From Kappaphycus alvarezii (lineage: Eukaryota > Rhodophyta > Florideophyceae > Gigartinales > Solieriaceae): a stretch of 64,000 nucleotides of DNA. The notes under the pieces are model-generated. The model was not told the origin of the DNA. It saw only the letters and a list, made by a program, of their open reading frames with translations, and did no database searches. The position numbers and the translations under genes are program-made. Shown one piece after another: positions 1 through 11,515 of this stretch; position 1 is the first letter of the stretch, and each line of letters starts with the position of its first letter. Location: the NCBI GenBank assembly GCA_002205965.3, contig NADL03000619.1:62001-126000 (forward strand). The letters run 5' to 3'.

Positions 1-2
1 AA

Positions 3-794
3 TGCGTTGCGTTTCTGGAGCGCATGATGGCGGCTAGGGACGACGATATGAGGTCCTATAAGCGTGGAAAACCGGCTCTGGAGAAACTGAAGATGTTGCG
101 CGATGTCGAGTTGATGGCAATGAAAGTCAGTCACAGAGAACATTTGTTGGACAACATGTTGCTTGCAATCGTCAAGGCTTGGTTGGACCCGATGCCTGAT
201 GGTGCTTTGCCGAATGTGCAGATTCGTACGTCTCTTTTGAACATTCTAAGCAATATGCGGGTGGACGATGACTGGGTAGAGCGACTTCATGGATCACAGG
301 GCCTCGGGCGTGTGATTCACTTTTTGTCTCGGAATGATGATCATGCTCCGAACAAACGCATGGCTGAGAAGTTGATGATGAAATGGGCACGTCCGGTATA
401 TCAGAGCAATGCAAACTTTCATGACTTACTCGATGAATTTGACAGACCGGAGGGGGGTCGTAAGGCTCCGAAGGATGGGGTTGCATCAGAGCGCCGCGCG
501 GCAATGGAGACGGTGCGACACTTCAAAACGACGCAGGAGAGGATCCGCTCCTTCAAAAGCAGGACAGGAAACGATCGCAAAGATGAGCAGATCTTGGCCA
601 CGGTCCCTCGTCGTATGCCTTTCCTGTTCACAACAATTGCGGAGGGATCTACATCCGTGGATGAAAAGCAGATGCGCGAAATCCGCAGTGCTAAGGCTAG
701 GAACAAGAAGGTGAACAGGACAATGTCTACATTGCGGCGTGCTAACAAGAACCGCTCGGCCAGGGCAGCAAAGCCGTCCTTAAATGGCCGCTAA
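3..794 (+). CDS. IWS1: IWS1/SPN1-like transcription elongation factor, 5'-truncated by the window
   Basis: IWS1/Spn1 is a nuclear protein that binds Spt6 and RNA polymerase II during elongation and mRNA processing. The reading frame is open from base 3, so the start codon and acidic N-terminus lie outside the window; the first Met is at 24. Counting from that Met, residues about 17-130 match the conserved TFIIS N-terminal-like (LW) fold of the family: a PALEKLKML segment, then HLLDNMLLAIVKAWLDPMPD, PNVQIRTSLLNIL, GLGRVIHFLSR and a closing KLMMKWARPVY. The basic tail (residues about 170-256) is rich in Lys and Arg, as in other IWS1 C-termini. No intron is visible over almost 800 bases. The gene ends with TAA at 792-794. 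The identification rests on motif order and is strong; the symbol is by family resemblance. Confidence 0.85.
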   Translation, partial: CVAFLERMMAARDDDMRSYKRGKPALEKLKMLRDVELMAMKVSHREHLLDNMLLAIVKAWLDPMPDGALPNVQIRTSLLNILSNMRVDDDWVERLHGSQGLGRVIHFLSRNDDHAPNKRMAEKLMMKWARPVYQSNANFHDLLDEFDRPEGGRKAPKDGVASERRAAMETVRHFKTTQERIRSFKSRTGNDRKDEQILATVPRRMPFLFTTIAEGSTSVDEKQMREIRSAKARNKKVNRTMSTLRRANKNRSARAAKPSLNGR

Positions 795-1474
795 GGAGGG
801 CACTCTTGCCTTGTGCCTTACAGACTCTCCTGTTGGGAGCTGTGTCCTCGTAGAAGAGATAATGCTATATGTTTTTCATGTTTTGCAGAGTTTATTGCCT
901 GTGTGATGGTGTGTGAGCGCCAGTTGAAATTCTACTTTGACGACTGTTAAAGGCCCATGAGCTGACAATGGAGAAGGGCAGGTTTTTGGCTTTGCTCTGC
1001 AAGAAATTAATGTGATCGGCTAATTGCCGGCTAGTTCGTAATTCTGCGATTGCTCTGACTCCGTAAAGCGTTTTCGTCACATGGGAGCCAAGGAAGAATT
1101 GGCGATTGTTAAGGGCTGTGTACATCGCTTGCGAAGACCGACCGCTTGATATAAAGTTGTGGATGTAGCGCAAATGGGCTAGCCTTACGTCTCATGCGCC
1201 ATCGTAGTCCGTAGATACATTTTTGATAGCCTCCTTATCACACCGCGAAGTTGAAGCAGGATTTACCACCTTTGCTGGACTGGACTTTGAACCTAGACAC
1301 GTAAAGGATTATGCCTTAGCCTGAGGGAGGACGTATCCAAAGCGGCTCGCGAAGGACTTCGAGGTAAGCTGTATCTCTCTTTAGTTGCCGTGACTAGACC
1401 TCTAAATGGTTTCCATCCCCATAAGTCCATATTCAGTAACTGCTCTAGAACGTTCATACTTCTGATCACCGTAA
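795..1474. other. Intergenic region between two convergent genes
   Basis: The IWS1-like gene (+) and the next gene (-) converge here. Only short ORFs on either strand are present, none with recognisable motifs. The stretch probably contains both 3' untranslated regions. No tandem repeats or transposon ends were seen. Confidence 0.5.
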
Positions 1475-2587
1475 TCACCATGGCTTGGCACTCGTCGGAA
1501 GTCCCATCCGTTCAAAAAGCCCCACCTCTATATCCTCCGCATTTCTACGAGCAGTGTAGTCATACTTGGCAGCATCACCTCTGGCGTACCCACTAGCCAA
1601 AGACGTTAACTTTAACGCCACGACTGACGCCACAAAATACATAAAATAACAACCAACAGGGACTGCAATCCCGACGTCTTCCCTTTCCGTAACTGGTTTC
1701 CAGACTCGACCACCATAATCAATGGCGACAGCGATTCGAATCCCAAGTTCCATCATCAACATCTTCCAGCCCTTATTCCTCCGGTTTTGCGCCATTCCTG
1801 CGACAATCACCCCACATGTGACCCAAAATAACCCCCCCAGAACAAATTGTATAAACACCAGGTTCACCTCACTGATATGTCTAAGGCCCTCAAATGCATC
1901 CCCGATCAACAAAACACTACTGCCCATGATGGCTAACACGAAGCCTAGATCGAACAAGTTCAAGGCCGTCAAGACTTTCATGAGCGTCAACTGCTTGACG
2001 TATCTCAACAAATATAAAGTTGTCACACCAAGAGGCACCAAAATAACCCCGTTTGCCACTATCCCGGCAATCACCGGCGAGAATTTCGGGCTCGCAAAGT
2101 TTTCCAAGCCGCTCTCCTCCAAAAAAGTTTTCAACTCGCCCGCTTTTTCCTTCAGCCACACTGCAGCACCCGCATTCCGTAATAATTCGGCCTGGTTTTG
2201 CAACTGACTCTCCAGTTTCGAGATTTTGTCAACCAAGGCTACTTTCTCCTGCCTCAACTGCTTATTTTCAACGTAAAGTTGATTCTTCTGCTGACCCAGT
2301 TTGGTAATGACGTTGCTGAGCTTTTCAAACTTCCTCTGCATCTTCAGTGCATTCTGCCTTGCATGTTCATCATAGCCAGCATTAAGACCTTTGACAGTTT
2401 GTTGCACAGCATCGATCACTTTATGGAGTTGGTTAAGTTTTTCGTGCACATCTTTGTCAGTTGATCGGAGATCACCCTTGGTAATATGGTCTAAAGGTGT
2501 TGTTTGAGGTTCGGATGTCCCGAATACGGGTAACAACGCTGAAACAAGCAAGATGTATAACATGCGCATTTCCGAAAATGGATGCAA
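1475..2587 (-). CDS. Predicted secretory-pathway membrane protein: signal peptide, coiled coil, four membrane segments
   Basis: A 370-aa single-exon ORF that I do not recognise. The N-terminus has a signal-like segment around residues 7-27 (MRMLYILLVSALLPVFGTSE); Met7 or Met9 may be the true start, which would give a more classical signal peptide. Residues about 45-160 are charged with heptad-like spacing of Leu, Val and Ile, consistent with a coiled coil. Four hydrophobic segments follow at about 171-195, 205-229, 242-265 and 305-327, then a polar tail of about 40 residues ending with MGLPTSAKPW. The topology suggests a lumenal or extracellular coiled coil ahead of a four-helix membrane domain, but no enzymatic motif is visible. 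Codon use and the absence of stops in a long ORF beside a housekeeping gene make it likely to be a real host gene. Function unknown. Confidence 0.75.
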   Translation of the reverse strand: MHPFSEMRMLYILLVSALLPVFGTSEPQTTPLDHITKGDLRSTDKDVHEKLNQLHKVIDAVQQTVKGLNAGYDEHARQNALKMQRKFEKLSNVITKLGQQKNQLYVENKQLRQEKVALVDKISKLESQLQNQAELLRNAGAAVWLKEKAGELKTFLEESGLENFASPKFSPVIAGIVANGVILVPLGVTTLYLLRYVKQLTLMKVLTALNLFDLGFVLAIMGSSVLLIGDAFEGLRHISEVNLVFIQFVLGGLFWVTCGVIVAGMAQNRRNKGWKMLMMELGIRIAVAIDYGGRVWKPVTEREDVGIAVPVGCYFMYFVASVVALKLTSLASGYARGDAAKYDYTARRNAEDIEVGLFERMGLPTSAKPW

Positions 2588-3617
2588 TCCAGAGAACGGG
2601 GCACAGGTTGAAGCGCGTAAGTCTGAAATGTACGAAATGTGTAGAAAGGATGTCGAACAAAATTTGTCGAGGGGATGTTATGTATGAAATGGTTTCAGGG
2701 AAACAATATCGACAAAGGGCGAGGCGAATAGGAAGGGGCTGCCAAACTACAACTAGGTCGGCTTCCTGGGGTACTGGGGAGTGTTTCCGAAGGGAGGATG
2801 GATGGATTGCTGGTAAGGTGGTCCAAAACGTTTTTATCGTTCGTTGGAGCGGTTTTCCATAAATGCCTGCTTACAATGCAGCTGTGGTGAGCATGGACGA
2901 GGTCTGATATAAGTGATGCGAGAACCTGACGTGGGGCAACGCCGTCGGCATACTAACACTCGGAGGAATGACCGTGGGAAGAGCGATGTGGTGTGAAGGA
3001 GTGCTGTAAGCGCGGCGATCATTGGACCGAGGGGCACACCAAGACGAAGACGAAGTGTAGCACTCAGATATCACCATTCTGACATACAATGCACTAGATG
3101 ACGTTACTAATGCAATTGCACTACTTTTCCCGGTGCAGGTACTCTTTTTTGCAAAATCAGTAACCCGTCCGAGCCTACCCATGTGAGTGATCCGACTGAT
3201 ATTCACCTTGCCCTAATTGATACTCACCTGACCACAGCACGGCAATCTAAATTTATCTGTGCGGTTGAAGATACCAACTGCATCTGAAATGCTGAACGGT
3301 CGAGCGCCGAAAGGTCACTCTAACTCTGCACGATTTGGTTTGGAACTAGTAAAGATTGGCAACATCGGATTTTTGATCTACTATTTCAAGGTCAGGCGGC
3401 CCATTGTCAGCATATTGGCGAGATTAACCGAAAGGAAGGCGGCTTGAAGAGAATTTGCTGCATGTAGCTTGAAGTTGGCTGTTAGGGAGCTTCCTACTAG
3501 CAGCTTACAGCGGATTTGAAGCCGCCTTTCCACTCGATTCATATCTGCAGGCTGCCCTACTCAACCAGGCGAACTGCCGACAGGGTGCTGTTGCTGAAGT
3601 AAAATGTTCTTCATTTT
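2588..3617. other. Unassigned region upstream of the membrane-protein gene
   Basis: The bases just above 2587 should contain the promoter of the leftward gene. A plus-strand ORF of 121 codons (2497-2862) overlaps that gene's start and looks like an antisense shadow. No recognisable protein, RNA gene or transposon end was found up to the tandem repeat at 3618. Confidence 0.35.
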
Positions 3618-3687
3618 CAGCGATCCCTTGAATCAGAACTACTGTACTGTCCCGTTCAGCGATCCCTTGAATCGGAACTACTGTACT
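3618..3687. repeat. Two-copy tandem repeat with TACTGTACT cores
   Basis: A 31-base unit (CAGCGATCCCTTGAATC, one variable base, then GAACTACTGTACT) occurs at 3618-3648 and again at 3657-3687, period 39. The two copies differ at one position. More TACTGTAC-type words follow at about 3730 and 3749-3768, just outside the pogo-like element. Confidence 0.8.
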
Positions 3688-3784
3688 TCACTTTGTTGCA
3701 CGTACAAATTAAAGTGAAAAATCATCGATTACTGTACTGAACGGACTATACTGTACTTGTACAGTACAATGAATCGTGGGTTTG

Positions 3785-6098
3785 GGTAAAGTGGGTCAAA
3801 AAATTTCCTTTTTTTGAAAAAATTATTTCTGCTCACAGTGCGTTCCTGAAACTTGGCACAAATATCTGCCTACTATCAATGATAACGTATACTGTACCAA
3901 GTTTAAGGACCAACAGCAAATGAGAACATTGCATCGACCATCGGTACATGTATTTATTATGACATTCAGATGTACAACTCCAAATGGGTTGCAGCCAATC
4001 CATACATCTCAATAAAGAAATCCCCCTTTTTTCTCTAATGAGAACAGGATCAACGAATGATTTTGTGATGACCCCGGTGTCTTTCAACTAGCCGCATATC
4101 AGGCCAGTCCTTGGTCACAGTAATGAAAAAATCATAAAAAAAGAAATTATTTTATTGCATCTGAAGTAGCCCGCCACCCCTGGCTCCTAGGCAAGGGCCC
4201 TCCGTACTGTAAGACCCTTGTCCCCTTCCAGGAACTCAATCGGCCGCGACGTCCATACCGCAGAATTGAACACTCCGCTTCCTGGCGGAGCTTCTCCTGC
4301 CTTTTGGCACCCCACCTAGCCTGACGTTTATTCGCCTCCCGCTCCCTCACAAGCCTTCTCTCCGCCTATTCCCCGCCTGTAATGCCCTCTGGAGCGCTTC
4401 AACTGCACGACGCTGTTGGCGCTGCCGCAATGAAGTTAAATCGTCATCGCCAGTCAACAAGGCCCAAGGTCTGGTCTTAACAGTTCCTGACTCTATCACC
4501 GACCAATCTGATTGAAACAAGTTTATGTTTCTTTTATTATGTGTATAGAGCCATTTGAAGTCAGTGAACACATCCTCGCGCGATTCGTACCCAGTAATGA
4601 TCATCATGTCTGCTACCTTGATGAATTCAGGCAGAAACGACCTAGAAACGTTACACCACGCGCCAAAGGCTCGAAATCCGTTCACAATGTCATTGTAAGT
4701 GAGGGCCCTCCTATATCCGTTTTGCAACTTTGCCAATGGTGTACACATCGTTCCTCTGCTCGGGATTGTGGGAATGATTCGCTCGTTAATTGCATTCCGC
4801 ACGTATGGATTATAAGAAGAAAAAACAGTGTAATACAGAACTTGAACACGGTGGCTTGTGATTAGGAAAGCCGACCGCGATGATGTTGTTTTCACTTAGA
4901 ATATACAGCGGGCTGAATTACTCATATGCTCCATAACAATCCATCGGAAGGACAAGGTACTTGTGTTTCTTGTGGAGTTTTTTGGTCTGCTCAAAAAAAT
5001 GTCTGGCCCAGTCGGTAAACAACTCGTAATCTACTTCCGCTGGATCCGGATATGCAAACAGGGCATTGTTTGGCAAGAATTGGGTAGGAGTTCCAATGGT
5101 TCCATCCGATTTCTTACGCAATTTTGTCTGTTTCCTCTGAATAATGACAACGGGGTTTCAAGTTGAGACGTCCGGAGATACAGCAGGCATGATCGTTACG
5201 TGCTGGGCATTGGATGAAAACTTTGATTTAACGGTGTTCCTTGTCCTTTTTCGCTCTGTGACTGATTTGGCACGCGAACTGGACGATGTATTCGTTGACA
5301 ATTCGTTTTCATCTATATTGAAGATTTGTTCCGTACTCGTTACTTTCAACTCCGTGTACACCTGTTCGAGTCGGCAGTAATGTCTTTAGAGGCTCTCCGG
5401 GGACATTGCTGATGCCTTGGCAAACTGGAACTTTCCAAGGCCGCCCTTCTTTTTTACGTCGGTTCAGGGTGCCTTCTTAACAAGTTACAGAGAGAAACGT
5501 AACCTAGTGCATTTTCCCGAAAGGGAAGTCAGTGCCGCCTTGCAGAAGGAAGCTTGGAAAAAATAATTTATAGACATTCGGAGCCCTTCCCGCGACAGCA
5601 GAGTGACATTACGCGCAAAATCCAAACATGTGTTGATTCCCATGCTCTCCTCTTGTCGGTGAAGGCAGCGCGACGTACTGGTTTGATTGCTTTTATGTCG
5701 TGGTTTTGCGGTAAATTCTTCAAACGGCGCTTGAGTGTGGTGTTAGATACACCATGCGCCTTTGCAGCCTTGCGATAGCTTAAGTTGTCGTTTCTGACGG
5801 CTCTCAAAGGATTTTTAAGGCGCTTTTTGGCCGTGTTCATGAGTTAGGTTTGAAAATACCTTTTTGGGCTACCCAATATGACTTTTCTCTCGTTTGGTCT
5901 TTGGGAGGCCGCTTTGTTTCTAGATGATACCGATTTTCGTATAAATTGAGTTTTGGGCAAAAATGGCGTGAAAAAGAGATTAGAGGCATATATTTTGCCG
6001 GCAAATGAATGTTTCAGAAGATAGACGAATGTTTGTGGATTTTTTCGGGTCCTTTTTTAGAAGAATCAGAAAAAATTTAAAATCTGACCCACTTTACC
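3785..6098 (-). mobile_element. Decayed pogo/Tigger-like DNA transposon with matching terminal inverted repeats
   Basis: The element is bounded by the 14-base inverted repeat GGTAAAGTGGGTCA, read at 3785-3798 on the plus strand and as its reverse complement at 6085-6098. Both are followed inward by an A/T-rich run. The span of about 2.3 kb suits one transposase gene, and the leftward transposase pseudogene lies inside it. The outer sequences differ, so the exact outer ends and a TA target duplication could not be fixed by eye. Confidence 0.65.
4147..5840 (-). pseudogene. pogo/Tigger-type (DDE_1) transposase, frameshifted and interrupted
   Basis: The transposase would cut and rejoin the element's ends. 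Reading leftward in pieces: 5840-5568 carries a Psq-type helix-turn-helix (LSYRKAAKAHGVSNTTLKRR); 5361-5158 holds the first catalytic Asp in IFNIDENELSTN, then HVTIMPAVSPD; 5121-4918 holds the second Asp in YLVLPMDCYGAYE; after a stop the same frame continues with SENNIIAVGFPNHKPP. A frameshift leads to ITSHRVQVLYYTVFSSYNP (ORF 4895-4347), which aligns with the family's HTSHRLQPLDVGVF. The third catalytic Asp is Tyr here. A charged tail follows in another frame (4350-4147). The gene is dead: several stops and shifts, and a lost catalytic residue. Assignment to the pogo/CENP-B/jerky superfamily is by motif order. Confidence 0.8.
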
Positions 6099-6989
6099 GT
6101 TGCGAACCATAACTACCCTACTCTAGGATACGAGGGGCGGAAACATTTGGTCCATAAAGTTAGTTCTATAATCGGTCAGTCGGTGCAAACTCAAGATAAG
6201 CAATGAGCAAAGATCATTTCTTCTCTTAAATCTGTTCAAAAACATGTACCCTGTTGGAGCGTTAAGACTAGATTAAAAGACATCTACAGGCGACGAATGA
6301 TCCATGCACGCACTCCATCAAGGCAGGGGACAGCAGAAGAAAATTTCACAATCTAATTACGAGATAAAGACACCTTGAAAATATTTTAGTGTAAGCATGA
6401 CCGCTTAGGACACCCAACTCAAAACCCGCACCCCGCATAAATCAAAAGAAAAATGAAGATCAGAGTGCATAAAATTCAGACTTGTGAACGCAGCGCGACA
6501 AGCACTTGCCACTGCAAACGTTTTTCCACAGTTTCTGGCACGACGCTGTTACCAATGTGGCATAAAAGTATAACATCATGAGAAACGCAGTTAACACCAG
6601 CTGCCTCGCCTAAATCTAACCTGTCAAAGACCCACACAAAAAGGGCTGCTAGATAGGGCGATCCGTGAATGGCATTGAAGGAGTTACTTACGAATTACGA
6701 AATCTATCGATATTTATTGATAGGACTACACCTCTATTCATAAAAAGTGGGTGTATGGGCAGTCCAATGCACATACCTGCAGCTATAAGTCCAGTAAATG
6801 GATTCAGAGCTATGAGCAATTGCAAAACATTAAAAACTAACATTATCATTACCGTCATCGTATTCATTGAGAATCGACCCCGCTCTAGCCTCTATGTCCC
6901 GATGCATGCTTCTTTACATCAAAAGCTATCGGTAGCGGCGATATGAGACCTGAGAGCGCCTCCGCTTACTAGCTTAGGTCTCAGCAATA
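6099..6989. other. Unassigned region
   Basis: No gene, RNA or transposon end recognised. A 93-codon plus-strand ORF (6665-6946) has no known motif and may be chance or antisense to the degenerate minus-strand sequence that continues from 6990-7563. Confidence 0.3.
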
Positions 6990-7563
6990 CCGTTGAGGCG
7001 CGTTATGTATCGCTCCCAAGTCCGACCATCCTCATCGCGAAGAGCATGCCACTTGATGCGTAAATTGGTTAAGACCAACCTAACAAGAAAATTTTTTCGT
7101 AGCTCTCCTCAACCCAGCGGTACTTTCTGGAAACGACGACACACGAACCCCCCTGCCGAACAGTTTTTTTCCGCAGTAACGCGGTCAGACGCATTGTTCC
7201 CGTCCTTCCTTTTCTATGAAATCCATAAAAACCCCCCGAGTGGTTTCTTCTTCAGTACAACAGCCCTCACCTCAGACTCTATATCTGCATATCACGTGTC
7301 GAAAAACACACCCCAACTTTCCGGAAACCTCTCTGACAGAATTCCAATATCCGTAATATTCTTCTCTGCATTGCCTTTTGAAAAGCATGATCGTGAAAAT
7401 ACAGTATTCCTTGCAGTATATCAATCAGAGGCCTACCCTGGAAGTCGATCACTAGCGCAAATAGCCAGCCCATATGGCAACACTGAAGCTTCTGTTTTGA
7501 ACCCATAAAGCTTGTTCTTGCCTGAAAAATACTTCTTTTCATCTTCTTATGTCCCCATGGCAT
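6990..7563 (-). pseudogene. Degenerate minus-strand coding sequence, possibly a transposase
   Basis: The leftward ORF at 7563-7279 (94 codons) includes SIFQARTSFMGSKQKLQCCH and GWLFALVIDFQGRPL, sequence of strongly protein-like character that I cannot assign. Further left, in another frame, WHALRDEDGRTWERYITRLN is visible near 7000-7070. The pattern of protein-like blocks separated by frame changes is what a decayed gene would show. The first block resembles the core of some DDE transposases, with a hydrophobic strand ending in Asp, but I could not place a full catalytic triad. It may equally be an unrelated host pseudogene. Confidence 0.3.
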
Positions 7564-8130
7564 TGGAATCTGCTAGAAAGTGACATCTTCGGCGTATCAA
7601 CACATTTTAAACGTCTTTTATGTGACTTTGTCAGAATCTATCCATCAATTCCAAATCGCTCTCCATAGGACAATACAAAATGCCTATAAATAAACAATGA
7701 AAGCAACTTTATCATCTCCGCTACACGTTTCTCTAATTTTGCGGTTTTGATGCTAAAAATGCATGCCATAAAATCCCACTCCGGGCCGTGTTTCAAGATG
7801 TCCATTGTCATACACAGGAGGTCACGGGGTTTGATTGGTGAATTGATTTTTCTCCATTTGTTTAGGTATTACTGACATGGCCCTCGAAGTAGCTCCAGAT
7901 GGAATCGAACTACACAAGATTGAAGTTGGTCATCTCATGAATGGCTTGATTTCAGTTTTCTTAAGAAAAATTATCGGTGACAGGACAACCGCTCTCTTCT
8001 TCGTTGTAGCTTTCGGGTAGACCTAGATAATCCTCTTATTTCTCTAATTGCTCCCGTGTCTCGGCAGAGTGCTACACAAGTGTTTGCAGCGCTGGTGCCG
8101 CTGTGGGTCAAGACGTGTGACGGGGCATCT
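7564..8130. other. Unassigned region
   Basis: No recognisable coding or repeat features before the tandem repeat at 8131. Confidence 0.3.
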
Positions 8131-8218
8131 TCGGGAGGGGTATCGGGGAGAAGGGTGCGATCTTTGTGGATTTATTCGGGAGGGGTATCGGGGAGAAGGG
8201 TGCGATCTTTGTGGATTT
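8131..8218. repeat. Two-copy 45-base tandem repeat
   Basis: A 43-base G-rich block beginning TCGGGAGGGGTATCGGGGAG and ending GATCTTTGTGGATTT occurs at 8131-8173 and 8176-8218 (period 45), with no difference seen. A third partial start, TTTCGGGAGA, follows at 8221. Short ORFs run through it on both strands, but nothing identifies it as coding. Confidence 0.85.
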
Positions 8219-8239
8219 GATTTCGGGAGAATCGGTTTT

Positions 8240-9186
8240 AAAATTGTAGGGGGTAGAAGACGGTTCGTAATTTTCAATTTGATATATTTCGTAGCGACAA
8301 GGACAGGATAATAAGCGCCATTTGCAAGATCACTCTGTCTAGTTGGAGAAAATTTCCTCTTTTTTAATCTTCGATCCTAATTCTAGGAGCAATCGATTTG
8401 TTCTGTGAACAAATATAACTGGAAATCTCTCATATTATCAAATTTATTATAAATTTATTATAAAATGATTCATAACATCGTTATTATCGGCTATATTCTG
8501 TGGAAAGAAATTGTCTTCCGGAGTGGAGCGCAGAGCATCATAGTGACAAACGTGATTCCCAACCTGCATTGATGCAGCTAATGATTGCCAGTACTACACG
8601 CAATTTGATTCATATCTATGCGTTCCAATCGTACTGTACGTCGAAGATGTACAAACGTCTTCAACAGAAAAGAATGGAACTGTTGTCTGAAGGACAGAGA
8701 CATTGATTGATGGCTGTAGACGCAATAATCAACAAATACGAGGGTAGTAACCCCAGGTAGACCCCAGATTTACATTCTTTCAACATATTGCTGTGAACCC
8801 CATGGCACCAGAATAAAAGGGAGATATATTCCGGAACAGTGCATAGCTGCTCCGTTCATTTACTGTATTCACCTTGGGTGAATATTCGTAACGACGATTT
8901 TGTTCAGTATACTGTGCCGTACCATAAAAATATTAGCCGTTTTGGACATCAGCGGCTATTGTACTGTATACTATGGAGTACATGCTTACAGTAAGGATCT
9001 TTCAAGTCAATCCTACTCCCAAACCAAGCGTATCACTCAGGCCTGGAGGGCCCTGAGCCAGCCTGTAAGGGAAAATTAAGAGGTACTACTGGTCACCTCC
9101 TAGGATGTTCCGGGCTACAGCCGAACATATCTTGCAAATATTAAAGCATCCCAGATTAGCACCCCTCCGGATCTCAGATCTTATTC
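8240..9186. other. Unassigned region with TACTGTA-type words
   Basis: No supported gene. TACTGTAC or related words occur at about 8633, 8861, 8909 and 8959. Confidence 0.35.
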
Positions 9187-11515
9187 TTGGCCGGAAGGCT
9201 CTCAGGTTTGGATCCAATGTTCAAAATTCCACCTCTGACTAGTTCCACTCCGGAACCACACCTTCGTGCTTCCCCCCTGCGATACAGCCGTTTTGTCATG
9301 GAGAATCCTCCACTTCCCGACTCCTTCATTGATCAAACACCTCCACCCTCATCTCCGTTGAACTCTTCCAGTGGGGCCTGTGACTTCAGCGACCATACAT
9401 AATACTTTACATTGACAATTTAGCGGTTCGTGGCCGCCTAACTGACACTACGAAACCTCTTCAGGCCCCCTCCGGTGCAATGGTTCTTACGGATGACCTA
9501 GAAGCACCTTCAGCACAAGCAAATCAATAATTGAAAGGAAAACAAGGCCCGAATGATGGAGGTGATGATTTGCCGGGACAAGCAGGGGAAAAAAGTGAAG
9601 ATGCCGATAATGCAAGGCCGCCGGGAGGTAGGGGAGAGTCACCAGTGTTGGCAGTGGAAGGTGGCGGGAGTCAGGCGCTAGAGGTGCAAGACGCATTGGA
9701 AGAGGACGTGGTCGCAGGAGAAGCCCAGAGTCTTGAGATAACGTGGATACAAATGTAGGATGGAAGCACGACAGAACGCCATGAACAAGTGTATTGATGG
9801 GAAAGGAATTCGTGAACGCAACTGTAAAACGAAGAGCAAGTCTTTATTGTTCTTTGAATGTCAATAGAGTACGTCTCGAGTGCATTGTAAGAGAAAATGC
9901 TCAAACTAGGGGTGTTTTTATACTACTGATGAATGATGTATTACGAAAGCTTGTCGAATGGTTGAATGCGTGTTTTGTAATGAATTATAATGATCAAGCG
10001 TCTGATATGTTGGAAGAAGTTTACTGCTACGTGGCAGTGCTCTTTTACTCGCACACGACTGGTTTTATCTTTGAATGAACTCTAGACCAATACAAGTAAT
10101 CTGGCTATGTTGTCCCGTCCCTCGACAGGGTTCGTGTCATTCAGCAGAATCATTCAGCAGAATTTGTTGGAGTTCTCACCAACGGGAACATCAAACAGCG
10201 TTCAGCGAACTGTCAAAAGCGGGAACGTTTCATCCTCAAGAAAAAAGACGAAATTGGGGAGGCAGGAGAGGCAGTAATCACAGAGCGGAGGATGAAGGAG
10301 CTGAAAAGGTTGGAAAGGGGCCGAGCAAGGTAAGAACCAAGGGACGTGCTGAAGGGGCCTCGGAAACTGCGAATAATGAATCGCCTGTAGTTGAAGTCGT
10401 TGAAGTGGAAGTAGAGGACAAATCAGGATCAAGGACCAGGAGTCGCAGAAACAGCTTACAAGCTGATAAAGAGGTGATAAGAGATGTGTCGACACCTTAA
10501 GCGGTAAATGGACGGGACGTTACAGCCGAGGCTGACCTGATAGAATCATTAGCTGGGGATAGGAGCAAGAGGGTAGCCCCACAAGGAAGTAGTTCGGGAA
10601 AGTTCGTCCTGAAAAAGCGCAGGTGTTCGGTCATTGTGGTGCAATTCGCGGTGCGCAGTTGTTCTCGTCTAGGTACAGAATCCTGGCAGGCAATGAGAAA
10701 ACCAACACAAAAACACCAAGACTCACAGGGTGCACCAAGACTCACAGGGTGTTCGCTGTCCCCCTTTCTCTTTAAACACACCGCAATGCAGTATCACAGC
10801 CCGCCAACGGCAAGGAAAAGTTGAGTTGGTAGAGCGAGGGTGATTCCTTGGACAGCTGGACGGTATACTTGTCGTCCGGATTGTAATGCCGCGCCGGGAT
10901 CCGCGGAATGCTAGAAACTTGACAAGAATCGAGTTCAAAGAACCGCGGACACCAGGGGTGCAATATTGGACAAAAGGAGAGCTAGTAGTGGGTCAGCAGT
11001 GCTGATTATCTCCTTTGGAGATAATCGCGTTGTCACCAACGAAAAACTTGAAATTCCTATTTGTATATAGACGCCGGGGTCCAGGACACCCAGTGCGAGT
11101 AAATATCACAAAAAAAATGAAAGAGCTGATATAATATTGGATGGATAGGGGGGAGGAGATAAAAGGGGAACCCGGGCGGATAAACGTGGCTATAGCCAAA
11201 GTTGCCGTTGACAAGGTTGCTGCAAAGGCAGAAGTTGGGAGTCAAGTTCAGAGCCGACACCGGGGTGGCTGTTCATTCTGGGGCCCTAGTGGCCAGGAAG
11301 ATATAAATAATAGTTATCTAGGTTAAGGTTATCTACGACGGCGGGGTAAATAAGTAAATATCAGCCAATAAATGGAGATTCAGGCTAGAGATGAGTAAAT
11401 TTGACACTTGGCCCAATAGGTGCCTTTCAATTGCGAAAGAATCAGGTCCTAGTTGAGGGCCGAAAGGCACGGAATACAAGCCGCCGGGCCCACTCGGGTG
11501 GGTATAAAATTGCAA
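9187..11515 (+). other. Run of short low-complexity ORFs, unassigned
   Basis: Plus-strand ORFs at 9187-9402, 9531-9758, 9794-10078 and 10075-10500 encode Pro/Ser-rich or Gly/Glu/Lys/Arg-rich peptides, for example the charged stretch around VEVEVEDKSGSRTRSRR near 10400. They could be pieces of a retroelement N-terminal (gag-like) protein or a disordered host protein, but no zinc knuckle, protease or other diagnostic motif is present. A perfect 18-base tandem duplication (ACCAAGACTCACAGGGTG) lies at about 10717-10752. Coding status is uncertain. Confidence 0.25.

Noticed and set aside
172..748. Minus-strand and second plus-strand ORFs within the IWS1-like gene
   Set aside because: They overlap a strongly conserved coding frame and contain no family motif.
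1722..2207. 161-codon plus-strand ORF opposite the membrane protein gene
   Set aside because: Antisense shadow: Pro/Asn/Thr-rich with no motif, while the minus-strand ORF has signal peptide, coiled coil and membrane helices.
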